A stretch of DNA of 64,000 bases from assembly GCA_030737875.1 (NCBI GenBank), contig CM060915.1, positions 358,667,863 to 358,731,862 on the forward strand. Reading direction: 5' to 3'. The position numbers were made by a program, and so were the translations under genes. This document shows positions 34,130 to 44,002 of this stretch, in pieces; the first letter of the stretch is position 1, and each line of letters begins with the position of its first letter. The notes under the pieces are model-generated. The model had not been told where the DNA came from. It was given only the letters and a program-made list of their open reading frames with translations, and ran no database searches. The stretch is from Allium sativum. Taxonomy: Eukaryota > Streptophyta > Magnoliopsida > Asparagales > Amaryllidaceae.

Positions 34130-36949
34130 TCACCAGGCAAAGAGTTCTGGATAAGCCTTTCTAATGCTCTCCTCTGTCTCCCAAGCACAATCATTTTCGT
34201 CCTCGCCCCACTGAACTTTGACTAGCTTCACCGACTTTCTTCGAAGTTGCTTCGTATCATGCCCCACAATACGAATCGGCTTGCGGTTCTCAACCGCCTC
34301 AGGTTCTACTTCGAAGTCTTCTAACTGATCTGGTGAAATAGTCACATTTGAGTCGTGAACGAACTTCCTTAGTTGGGAAACATGAAACACATTGTGAACT
34401 CCTGCCATTTTCTCTGGTAAGCCAACTCTATACGCCAAATTCCCAACTTCCTCGAGAACTTGGAAAGGACCCACAAATCTTGGTGCCAACTTGCCTCTCC
34501 TGCCAAATCGTATCACGCTTTTCAACGGAGAGATCTTGACAAACACCAAGTCACCAATGGAGAATTTCAAGTCTCTTCTCCTCTTATCAGCATAGCTTTT
34601 CTGCCTATCCTGAGCAGCTTTCATTCGTTGCCGAATGATCTTGATCTTATCGGAAGTTTCTCTCACCACATCTGGTCCAAGCACAAACTTCTCGCCAGTC
34701 TCTATCCAACATGATGGTGAGTTGCACGGTCTTCCGTACAAAGCTTCATATGGAGCCATACCAATACTGGATTGGTAGCTATTATTATATGCAAACTCCA
34801 CTAGATGCAAATGGTCATCCCATGATCCACCAAAATCCAATATACACGCTCTCAAGAGATCTTCCAATATACGATTCACCCTCTCCGTCTGACCGTCGGT
34901 CTGAGGATGATATGCGGTACTGAGATGTAATTCTGATCCTAAAGCCTCTTGTAAGCTCTTCCAAAATCCACTAGTAAACAACGGATCTCGGTCACTCACA
35001 ATGCTTTTGGGTACTCCATGAAATCTCACCACCCACTTCATATACAAGTCTGCCAACTTGGCTGCCGTTCTGGTCGATTTGACTGGTATAAATCTTGCAC
35101 TCTTGGTCAGTCGATCCACAATTACCCAAATGCTATCATGTCCCGATCTGGTCCTCGGTAAACCATCGATGAAATTCATCGAAACTTGTTCCCATTTCCA
35201 TTCGGGAATTTCTAATGGTTGCAACAACCCACTAGGCTTCTTTTGCTCGGCTTTAACTAGCTGGCAATTCATGCATTTGGATATAAACTTCCCAACGTCT
35301 CTTTTCATCCCTTCCCAGTAGTAAGTCTGTCTCATGTCTCTATACATCTTATCACCACCGGGATGTATAGTCAGTTTTGAGTGATGACATTCTCTAAGCA
35401 CTTCATCCCTCAAACCATCGACATTGGGCACAACTAGTCTTCCATTCTTCCGAAGCCATCCATCTCGATCAAGCCCATACACACTCATCTCCTCTTCGAT
35501 ACCCATCTCTAGCTTGGAGATGATTTCCAGTAGGTTAGGATCGTTTCTCTGGCTAGAACCAATCCGCTCTATCAAAGTGGGTCTGACCGTCAAGCTAGCT
35601 AGCATAACTGGATCCAATTCGCACCTTGGTCTGAAATCAAACCCCGCGATATACTCCAGCTGCTTCCATTCAAGAAACATTGCCCCTAAGCTGGCATGCC
35701 TCCTACTCAAGGCATCGGCTACCGCATTACCCTTCCCAGGTGTATACGCGATATCAAAATCATACGAAGCCAGGAACTCTAACCATCTCTGCTGACGGAG
35801 ATTCAGATCTTTCTGAGAGAAGAGATACTTTAACGATTTATGGTCGGTAAACAGCCCAAATCTTTCTCCCAAGAGGTAATGTCTCCACATCTTCAGCGCA
35901 AATACAATCGCTGCCAATTCCAAATCATGGGTAGGATACTTCTTCTCATGTGGCTTTAGCTGTCGACTAGCATAAGCTACAACCCTACCTCCTTGCATCA
36001 ATACCGCACCCAGTCCGGTACCACAAGCATCCGTGTATACCGTCATCTCTTCATTTCCCTTAGGAATGACCAACACTGGCGCACGCGTCAACTTTTCCTT
36101 TAGACTCTTGAATGCTTTTTCACACCCTCCGTCCCAAACGAAGGCTTGATTCTTCTTAGTCAACTGAGTCAACGGTGCCGCTGTCTTGGAGAAGTCTTTG
36201 ATAAACTTACGATAATATCCAGCTAACCCCAAGAAACTTCTTACATCTTTTGCATTCTTGGGCGTAGACCAATCTTGTACCGTAGCCACCTTTGCAGGGT
36301 CCACGGCAATACCATTCTCTGAAACAACATGGCCCAAGAATCTCACTTCCCTCCTCCAGAAGTGACACTTAGAAAACTTCGCTTTCAGTTGGTGTCTTCT
36401 CAACACCTCCAACACAATTCTCAAATGTTCCTTGTGTTCCCCTTTTGTCCTCGAGTAAACAAGGATGTCGTATACGAACACAAGAACAAACTTATTCAAT
36501 TGGTCTCTGAATACTCTATTCATAAGATCCACGAAGTATGCTGGTGCATTGGTCAACCCGAATGGCATGACCAACCACTCATAAAACCCAGACGGCGTCC
36601 TAAATGCCGTTTTAGCTATACTATCAGCTGCTACACGGAGCTGATGAAATCCTGTCGCGAGGTCCAACTGGGAGAACACTCTCGCTCCTTCCAGTTGATC
36701 AAACAAATCATCTATCCGTGGTAGAGGATACTTATTCTTCCTCGTCACCTTATTTAACTCGCGATAGTCCACACACAATCGAAGGGAACCATCTGCCTTA
36801 GTAGCAAACACAACTGGTGCTCCCCACTCGGAAACACTTCTTCTAATAAATCCCTTCTTCAAAAGATCGCTAACTTGCACCTCGAGCTCTCGCTGTTCTC
36901 GTGGTGCCATACGACGAAGTGGCATCACTATAGGTCTGGCATCTTTCAC
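34130..36949 (-). CDS. pol of unit B: RT, RNase H, integrase, chromodomain; catalytic residues altered
   Basis: 939 codons, open throughout. RT about 1-230: first catalytic Asp present (D96 in QLDLATG), but the usual F-x-D-D box reads FVYD with Y160 where Asp is expected. RNase H about 300-415 with D307, E344, D369 and D412 in place. Integrase zinc domain H522/H523, H529, C559, C562; core D653 and E689 present, but the first catalytic position is N592 (SMNF instead of SMDF). Chromodomain-like tail about 885-939 ([14 protein letters not shown]). Polymerisation and integration are therefore predicted dead although the frame is long. The ATG at 36949 is only the first Met after the TGA at 36974; pol is in the same frame as gag and was originally fused to it. 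Confidence 0.93.
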   Translation of the reverse strand: MKDARPIVMPLRRMAPREQRELEVQVSDLLKKGFIRRSVSEWGAPVVFATKADGSLRLCVDYRELNKVTRKNKYPLPRIDDLFDQLEGARVFSQLDLATGFHQLRVAADSIAKTAFRTPSGFYEWLVMPFGLTNAPAYFVDLMNRVFRDQLNKFVLVFVYDILVYSRTKGEHKEHLRIVLEVLRRHQLKAKFSKCHFWRREVRFLGHVVSENGIAVDPAKVATVQDWSTPKNAKDVRSFLGLAGYYRKFIKDFSKTAAPLTQLTKKNQAFVWDGGCEKAFKSLKEKLTRAPVLVIPKGNEEMTVYTDACGTGLGAVLMQGGRVVAYASRQLKPHEKKYPTHDLELAAIVFALKMWRHYLLGERFGLFTDHKSLKYLFSQKDLNLRQQRWLEFLASYDFDIAYTPGKGNAVADALSRRHASLGAMFLEWKQLEYIAGFDFRPRCELDPVMLASLTVRPTLIERIGSSQRNDPNLLEIISKLEMGIEEEMSVYGLDRDGWLRKNGRLVVPNVDGLRDEVLRECHHSKLTIHPGGDKMYRDMRQTYYWEGMKRDVGKFISKCMNCQLVKAEQKKPSGLLQPLEIPEWKWEQVSMNFIDGLPRTRSGHDSIWVIVDRLTKSARFIPVKSTRTAAKLADLYMKWVVRFHGVPKSIVSDRDPLFTSGFWKSLQEALGSELHLSTAYHPQTDGQTERVNRILEDLLRACILDFGGSWDDHLHLVEFAYNNSYQSSIGMAPYEALYGRPCNSPSCWIETGEKFVLGPDVVRETSDKIKIIRQRMKAAQDRQKSYADKRRRDLKFSIGDLVFVKISPLKSVIRFGRRGKLAPRFVGPFQVLEEVGNLAYRVGLPEKMAGVHNVFHVSQLRKFVHDSNVTISPDQLEDFEVEPEAVENRKPIRIVGHDTKQLRRKSVKLVKVQWGEDENDCAWETEESIRKAYPELFAW

Positions 36950-36973
36950 TAAATCAATACGAAACTCAATCTC

Positions 36974-38515
36974 TCAGTGTGGTGGAAGTCCGGTCACTTC
37001 CTCGAAGATGTCCGGGTACTGGCCAACCACGGGCAAACCTGATAACTCATCATGCGGAATGTCGAGGGAATTTACAAAACTAGCCATTACCCCATCACAG
37101 GGTAGATTACCAAACACTACCCTCCGCCCATCATCCGCCCTAACTGTCACCAAAAAGCCCTCACAGTCTACCACCACCCCGTATCTTTGGAGCCAATCGA
37201 CTCCCAAAATAATGCCATACCCAGTAAAGCCCAAAACAAAGCAATCACAAACAAACATACATCCATGACTCGATAAGACCACATTACGACAGATCATACT
37301 GAGGTTTGTTGAACCACCAATCGGGTTCGTCACAGCCAATGGTCTATCGACTAACTCGGGTTCCAATCCCAACCTATCTACCAGGTCACTAGATATGAAG
37401 GAATGGGAAGCCCCGGTATCGAACAAAACTCTAACAGGAAGATCATAAATGGAAAGCATACCTTGAATGACGACTCCCTTTCCTTTCTCCGCCGCAGTTG
37501 GGGCATTCGACGAAGAAGGAACAGCATTGATGGCATATGCTTTCACAATCTGATTCTCCTTCAGAGGTTGCGGGCACTTATCCTTAAAATGTCCCTCCTG
37601 GCCACAGTTAAAGCACTTCTTTCCCACTGTCTTGGCCCTACATTCCCTTGCATAATGGCCCTTCTTTCCACATTTGAAGCACTCGACTTCTTTCCTGCTT
37701 TTCTTCTGGCCATCCTTAGCTTGGTTCTGCTTCCTCTTATTCTGAGAGTTATTCTTGCCTCCACCGCTTGCTTGCGGCTTTGGCTCTTCAGCAGATGCAG
37801 CAACAACCCCAGTCTTCGGCTTAGGGTAAAGACTTTCTGACCTCAAAGCTTTTCCCACAATCGACTCAAACGTCTCATCGATGTGATTAATCAGCCTCTC
37901 CCCTAAGTATTCATCCAAGCCAGTGATGAACTTCTCATTTTTCTTTTCGGGAGTATCGATTAGAGATAACCCATACTTCGACAAAGTGTCGAACTCCGCA
38001 ACATAATCCGATACTGCCCTTCCATTCTGCTTAAGCTCCAAGAACTTCCTAAACAATTCCGACTTCTGGGCAGCTGGGATATACTTGTCGCCAAAGCGAG
38101 CTTTAAACTGATCCCAAGTAACTTGATCTTCTGGTGTGGCTGCCCTAATAGCATTCCACCAATTCATCGCTCGTCCTTGCAGCTGACGAGACGCTAGCCT
38201 TCTCTTCATCGCATCCTCGATACCCAAGTCATCGAAGATCCGATCACAGCTATCCAACCAATCCTGAACATCCGTGGCCGACTCTGTTCCGTGAAACGGC
38301 TTTCCACCAAGATTAGTGTAATCCTTACTCAACTTGGCGAAATCGACCCTAGGCGCTTGCACTACTGGGCCACCACCAACTCCGGGGTTAGGAACTGCCC
38401 CTTGCACTTCTCTAAGCATGTATCTCATGAGGTCGGTAAACATCGCCCTCATGTCAGCGGCATTTCCATTATTGGCCCCTCTACCAGTACCTCTCACATA
38501 TCGGCTCATCGTCAA
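36974..38515 (-). CDS. gag plus protease of unit B
   Basis: 513 codons. Gag domain, two CCHC zinc knuckles (C279-C292 and C301-C314, first one reading HYAREC) and retropepsin DTG (366-368). It stops at the same TGA as unit A after GLPPH. The old relative at 57221 has CGA at the matching codon, so the stop is a C-to-T change at a CpG. Without readthrough of TGA no pol would be made, because pol continues in the same frame. Confidence 0.92.
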   Translation of the reverse strand: MTMSRYVRGTGRGANNGNAADMRAMFTDLMRYMLREVQGAVPNPGVGGGPVVQAPRVDFAKLSKDYTNLGGKPFHGTESATDVQDWLDSCDRIFDDLGIEDAMKRRLASRQLQGRAMNWWNAIRAATPEDQVTWDQFKARFGDKYIPAAQKSELFRKFLELKQNGRAVSDYVAEFDTLSKYGLSLIDTPEKKNEKFITGLDEYLGERLINHIDETFESIVGKALRSESLYPKPKTGVVAASAEEPKPQASGGGKNNSQNKRKQNQAKDGQKKSRKEVECFKCGKKGHYARECRAKTVGKKCFNCGQEGHFKDKCPQPLKENQIVKAYAINAVPSSSNAPTAAEKGKGVVIQGMLSIYDLPVRVLFDTGASHSFISSDLVDRLGLEPELVDRPLAVTNPIGGSTNLSMICRNVVLSSHGCMFVCDCFVLGFTGYGIILGVDWLQRYGVVVDCEGFLVTVRADDGRRVVFGNLPCDGVMASFVNSLDIPHDELSGLPVVGQYPDIFEEVTGLPPH

Positions 38516-38697
38516 TCTGTAAAAAGGAGAACGATTAACGACCCCATAGTGGTACTAGTGCAGTGCAACTTCATCCTTATACTACTAATAGTATATATAT
38601 ATACATAGCTTTTGAAAACCAAAGTAATCACAAATACGCGCTCTCATATACGTACTAACTCTCCCTAGTGTCTTTCCCTAGGTGAATTACGCAACCT

Positions 38698-38710
38698 GGC
38701 TCTGATACCA
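38698..38710 (-). promoter_or_regulatory. Primer-binding site, unit B (tRNA-Met type)
   Basis: Minus-strand TGGTATCAGAGCC, two bases from the right LTR at 38713. Confidence 0.95.
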
Positions 38711-38712
38711 AA

Positions 38713-41237
38713 TGTGACGGCCCGCCCCGCACCAACCGACATTTACTCCAATTGTGCGCTGTACACATGTCCAATTGGCATGGGACCGGTCGCCAAAGAA
38801 TGAGAAAGAAAGAAGATGAACCAAATAAAGAACCTGTAATATGTCTCACAGCGCATGGGATAAAATATAATAACCAACATATACTTGACATAAAACAGAT
38901 GAGACAGTGCATAAGCTGAAAACTTGAACTAACATCATCAGAGTAGCGGAAATATCAAATACAGCTTATTACAACTTCAAAATACTGTCTCTAAGATGAA
39001 CAAAATAGGTATGCTACTAATGCCCAAAGTAGATACCGATCACGACACAGGGAGAATAACTATATATCATACGTGGAGCCTCCTGCTCGGCTTCAGTCCA
39101 TCTACCAAGCGCACTACCAGCTATCCCTGTCTCTAGTCTGCTCGTGTGAGCACCCAGAGTAATAAGAAGAAACATAAAACTCTGGGTCAGACATCAGTCT
39201 GGTATGAGTGGTAGCAAGCATAAACAGAATAATAACAGGTATACTAAGTCATACCTGAACCTGGACCTGCAACCAAAGAGTTAGTACTACACGGTACAAT
39301 ACTCTGTGATTTCACAAACACACAATATAGGTATACGGGGGTGGGGATGTGTATGTCAAACAATCAAGCATAGCAACCATCCTCACAACTCTCACTCAGT
39401 GCGTAAAGCATACGGTATCTACTTCTTTGATCACCATAACCCTTCAAGAAAACGACAGAACTCGACTTTGTACGACTATGTCCATCCCTACTACCACCAA
39501 CGCCAAACCTATGGGATCACGCCCAACGTATCCATGATCCCACTCCATTGGTAGGTAGCTCCCTAGTCGCAAAATATCCAAAGCCCGAGTCCGTCTATAC
39601 ACCTCTAATACATAGTGATCCAAAGTCATAGACATCGACAACTCCTTAGCACACGTCCCGCAGCAAAGCCCAATCACGAAGTGAACTCATTGGTTCCCGT
39701 CTGGATCCTGAGCTCGAACTTCCACTTGAACTACCTTTGCATTTCGGGTTATGGATCTCCATTGGATCGGTTCGGATCCCTTTCATCATCATTGGGATCG
39801 TGGTCTTCATCGTCTCGGTTCGTGGCTGCTACCTCGGATCGGATCGGGTTCTCCATCGATACGTGGCTTCCAGTTCCATCTGGATCGGATCGGGGTCCTT
39901 CATGGTATACTGGATCGGTTCGTGGCTTCCAGTTCCATCTGGATCGGATCGGGTTCTCCACCACGCAACGGCTCGGGTCACGCCTCCTGGTCATAGCTCC
40001 AAGCCACTCGCCCTCCTCCAAGTTCCCGGTTCGTCGTCCTCAAGGCGATCAGATCGGATCGTGTCGTTATCACTCCAGGCGGGTCGGGTCGGAGTCTTCA
40101 ATCACCAAGTCTTGAATCGCGACTTCTCGGATCGGGTCGGAGTGAATACTTCAAGCGGATCGGTTCGTGGTGAAGGGAAATGGGCGGTTCGGATCGGGTA
40201 GGGGGCGATCCGATCCGATTTCCTGCACCGATTCCTGCAAGTGTTTATACGCCTCTCGACGGCGTTTTCAATCATTCTAACTATTGAAACCAATCACAAA
40301 GCATGTCATAGTGTCATAGCAATACATACAAGTGACCTCAAACACCAAAACAACAATATGACATGATAAAATGGATCAAACATAGCCATAACCCCATGTT
40401 TTCCCTTAAGCATATGTGAGCATAACTAATGGTATGATTAGCAAAACTTAACCAAATTAACCCAAACTCATATCAGAGGTCTAAAACGTTATTTATGATT
40501 TTATAAACATTTTTCCAGAATTTATTTTCCTTTAAAACGCTGATTAGCACTAATCACCCCTACTTTAGCCATAATTAGTGCAAAAAGCAAGCTAATCACT
40601 CACCTTAGCCACAAAACAAACTAAGATCTGAAATGATTCTCTGATTTGATGCGAATCCCAATGCTAACAGCAGCTCCAAGGTTGATTAGGTGAAGATCTT
40701 CTTTGATTAGGGGTTGCTAAGCCAAATCCTTGACCAAGAGATGATTTGGAGGTGATTTAGAGGTTGGAGGCCATTTTTAGGGATCCTTGGTGATAAGTGG
40801 AGGCTAGAAAACTGAAATGGAATGATTCTCCATCTCATCTCAGCCCTCCCATAACCCTAATCCCGAAATGGGTCATGGGTCTACTCACTAATCACCCGAT
40901 TTGGCCCGGTTAAGCAGTTTTTCACCCTCCAAACCTTGTTTCAGCCATATCTCCCAAACGGTAAGTCCGTTTGGCTATTATGACCACTCTACGGAAAGAG
41001 AAACCATCAAACGAATCTAATGGAAGTGGTTTCAGGCCAAAATTCCTTCCCTATCAAAAGTTATGGCCAAAACAGTACTGACTAGGGGCAAAATGGTCAT
41101 TTAAAAATCAACAAAAATCATAAGCACGGGAAATGACTTTAATAAATGTTTCCCAAAGTTACATGACCATACAACTTCACACGGGAAAGAAATAAATATC
41201 CTACAATCCTATGATGTGTAGAATACGGGTCGTTACA
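38713..41237 (-). mobile_element. Right LTR of the array (5' LTR of unit B)
   Basis: 2525 bp, identical by eye to the middle LTR apart from 41037. Followed by TSD GGCTG (41238-41242). Confidence 0.95.
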
Positions 41238-41242
41238 GGCTG
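41238..41242. repeat. Target-site duplication GGCTG, right copy (tandem gypsy array)
   Basis: GGCTG after ..GGGTCGTTACA, matching 24175-24179. Confidence 0.95.
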
Positions 41243-43573
41243 AATGCTGTGTGATGGTTGATTAGATAAATTACAGTTGAATTGGTTGAAATAAATATAT
41301 ATCAGTACATATGCACACACCATTGGTTGGATACTGATTTGAATAACACCTATGGATGCGGAAACCGGTTGGAGGAACTCAACCGGATTCCTAAATATTT
41401 GGATGTACTGTTTGTGCACTGTTTGAACCATGTTGAATGGAAATTCAACGTTATATTGATTTGGTAAACAAACGATATCAGCGACAGTCAACCATAAACC
41501 CATTTTGTTAAGAAATTGGTTGACCGTCAAACAAATCAACGAAGTTCAATTATAAAAATTATATCTTTATAATTGAAGCGAAATTATAAATTTTAATAGA
41601 AGTTCTATTATAAACTGGTATTTTTAATACCGTGAGTTAGATATAAATTGATTCGAGTTTAAATAGGAAGAATCGATTATTTATTATTTCTAAATAACGG
41701 AAAGATATGTCAATATTTTTGTAACGGAAAAATATGTCAAGATTTTGTAACGAAAAGATATGTCAAGATTTTTGTAACGGAAAGAGATGTCAAGATTTTT
41801 ATAACGGGAAGGGATGTCAAGATTAGTATAAAGGAATATGACAGCATATTGCAAGTCTTAGAACTATAGCGATAAAGTAACGATGTTGACTAGGCTTAAG
41901 CGTGACTGTTATGTCAAGATTAGTTATAAAGGGATATAGCAGCGTATAGCTAGTTTGAACTGTAACGATAAATGAAACGCTGTTAACCAAACCTAAGCGT
42001 GATGTTTATATACAGTAGCACTTCCTAGGGAAGGAAAACAGCTTGTTTTGAAACTCACTTATTCAAAAGTAATAAGTAATGACGTTTGTCCAAAGAAATA
42101 TAAGAACGAATGTTAAATAAAAAGTGCCTGTGATTTGTGTGATATTGGTTGTACATTGAATGGATGTTGTTTTTACTTCGATAGTTAAACAACCGACTAT
42201 CGAAGTGTTTTGACCATCGTTGTCTATACGGGGAGACCGGTTGGATATACTATCTGAAACCACTCCGTATAGGCATAAGCGCTGCAAATTATGCTGAAGA
42301 AAATTGAAGACGGAGGGAAGTGCAAGAGTCGTCCTGTTCAGAATGGTGTTTGCTGTTTGTCCAGTCCCAGGACAACTTGTATGGACGAATGTCTGACAGA
42401 GTATTCCTAACGGTCACATAAGACGATCTTTTCAAGATGTTGCGTCTGGTGGCGGAGAAATTCGTTTCTCTTAGCTGTTATACCCGTTGGGAAGATCAAC
42501 TAGTGATTTGATGGGTTTGACGATGTGGCATTCAAAGTGTATGGTGGCCAGATGTCCTAAAAGGTAAACGTAGCCTCAAGCTTCACAACCGGAAAATGAC
42601 AAAAATCGGGCAGGCAGCATGGCTATGTGGGTCGCACCCATTAGGGTGTATAATCACCTATCTAGAGAAATTCCTTTTGTTTCTAAATCTATCGATTCTG
42701 CCCATTCGGGAAACGGTGGTTTGAGTCCAACCGTTGGTGATATACATTCGATACACTCAAGTGAAATGAGTGGTCGGTCATGTGTGGGCCGGGTTGCAAG
42801 ACGTTCTTGTTGAACCCAGGTGTATTTGCCTCTAGAGATACATCATCGGAAGGTGGTCCCATACCTTGTCATAGTTGGAATCCAATCTCCAATAAGCGCC
42901 CTGCGGTTTTTGATTTTATACTATGTATGTAGAGCGTGAGATGCAAGCGTTCTGCTATTTGGTTATTTACTTGATTAGACATTATTATAATATCACTGGA
43001 TTTTGATATCAAAATATTTTGGGTTATAGTAAGGTAAAAACCGTCCATGTTTATGTGTGGGCCGGTCTTACTATTATCCTTTTGTTTTCAAAAGGATTTT
43101 CAAAGTTAAACCGTATGGTTGGAATTTACTCACACCAGTCCCATGACTGACCCAGAGTTTATTTTGTTTGTTTTCCCTAAACTCTTGGGTGCCCAAATTT
43201 GTACGGGCAGTCAAGTGTTTTGGCTTTACAGATTCACTTGGAGGAGCTGGAAGCAGGAGGCTTCACCGTTAGTTATCCAGAGTTATTTCCGCTGTATCAA
43301 ATGTTATGTTGTACTCTGATATGGTATATATATACAATACAGTTTTGTATTTCAAAGTAATGTTATATAATATATTTTATTCGTTCCGCTGTGAGATTCG
43401 TGTTTACCCTGATTTTGTTCAGCTGTGTTCTTCTTCTTCTATTCTATTAGTTCTATCTTTTCTATCTCACCCTCTAATTTCTTTCTATTAATGATCCGTA
43501 TTTTCGTGCGATTTGGGTCGGACTTGTATGGTATTTGGTCGACTCAAAAGGCTCGAATTTGCGGGTCGTTACA
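41243..43573 (+). mobile_element. 3' LTR of the LARD-like element, right part
   Basis: Continues the 5' LTR alignment from about 18338 to 20673 and ends GCGGGTCGTTACA before TSD CCAAC (43574-43578). The two-level repeats and hairpin of the 5' LTR are present. Confidence 0.95.
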
Positions 43574-43578
43574 CCAAC
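43574..43578. repeat. Target-site duplication CCAAC, right copy
   Basis: Matches 16005-16009. Confidence 0.93.
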
Positions 43579-43997
43579 TTTAAAAATTAAAGTTAATAAC
43601 TGTTTTGAGTTCTCATACCAGTCCCATGACTGACCTGGAGTTTATTGTTTTAACCTAAACTTTGGGTGCCCATATTTTCCACATGGATAGCTAGTAGTTT
43701 TGGTTTGTAGATATTATATTCACAGGATCCTGGTCTACAGCTGAAGCGATATTCGGAAGGCTCTGTATCCGTGTATTTCCTTCAGTTGTGTTTTGTACTA
43801 TTTTTCCCTTGCTATTTAAATGTAATTTAAACTCTGATATTGTATTTCCAATGTATATTTATTCATACTCTATAATATTCTTGTACTATGATGTAATTGT
43901 TGTAACATCAATAAAATGTTCTTTTGTTTGTGTCCTGATGTGTGTTGTTCTCAAAGCAATCCAGGCTTTCCTTCACGGGGAAGTTTGGGTCGTCACA
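43579..43997 (+). mobile_element. Outer solo LTR, right part
   Basis: The last 419 bp of the LTR begun at 10000. It contains the conserved CCAGTCCCATGACTGACC block and stem-loop (43633-43667), an AATAAAATG signal near 43908 and the end GGGTCGTCACA, then TSD TTCTA (43998-44002). Confidence 0.9.
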
Positions 43998-44002
43998 TTC
44001 TA
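43998..44002. repeat. Target-site duplication TTCTA, right copy (outer solo LTR)
   Basis: Matches 9995-9999. Outside both copies the flanking DNA is unique, so the pre-insertion site was ..TTAAACC-TTCTA-TGTTCAGG... Confidence 0.9.

Larger units (their letters stand above)
24180..41237 (-). mobile_element. Tandem Ty3/gypsy (Tekay-like chromovirus) array: LTR-internal-LTR-internal-LTR
   Basis: Three 2525-bp LTRs (24180-26704, 31446-33970, 38713-41237) alternate with two internal regions (26705-31445, 33971-38712), all minus strand, period 7266/7267 bp. A single 5-bp TSD (GGCTG) flanks the whole array and none flanks the inner junctions, so one insertion was later amplified by recombination between LTRs. 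Both units carry gag and pol with the same inactivating changes. The unit nearer the left has one extra base deletion in pol. Confidence 0.95.
16010..43573 (+). mobile_element. Large non-autonomous LTR retrotransposon (LARD-like), interrupted by nested insertion
   Basis: Complete structure: 5' LTR 16010-20673, primer-binding site, interior 20674-21842, polypurine tract, and 3' LTR 21843-24179 plus 41243-43573. It is flanked by the 5-bp TSD CCAAC. After removing the nested insert the element is about 10.5 kb, nearly 90% of it LTR. The 1.17-kb interior has no gag or pol. Such elements depend on proteins from autonomous relatives. LTR ends (TGTAACGTCCC / GGGTCGTTACA), the tRNA-Met primer site and the TTTCGAGGACGAAAT box before the polypurine tract all match Tekay-type Ty3/gypsy elements in this window, so one of those is the likely helper type. 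Confidence 0.9.
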
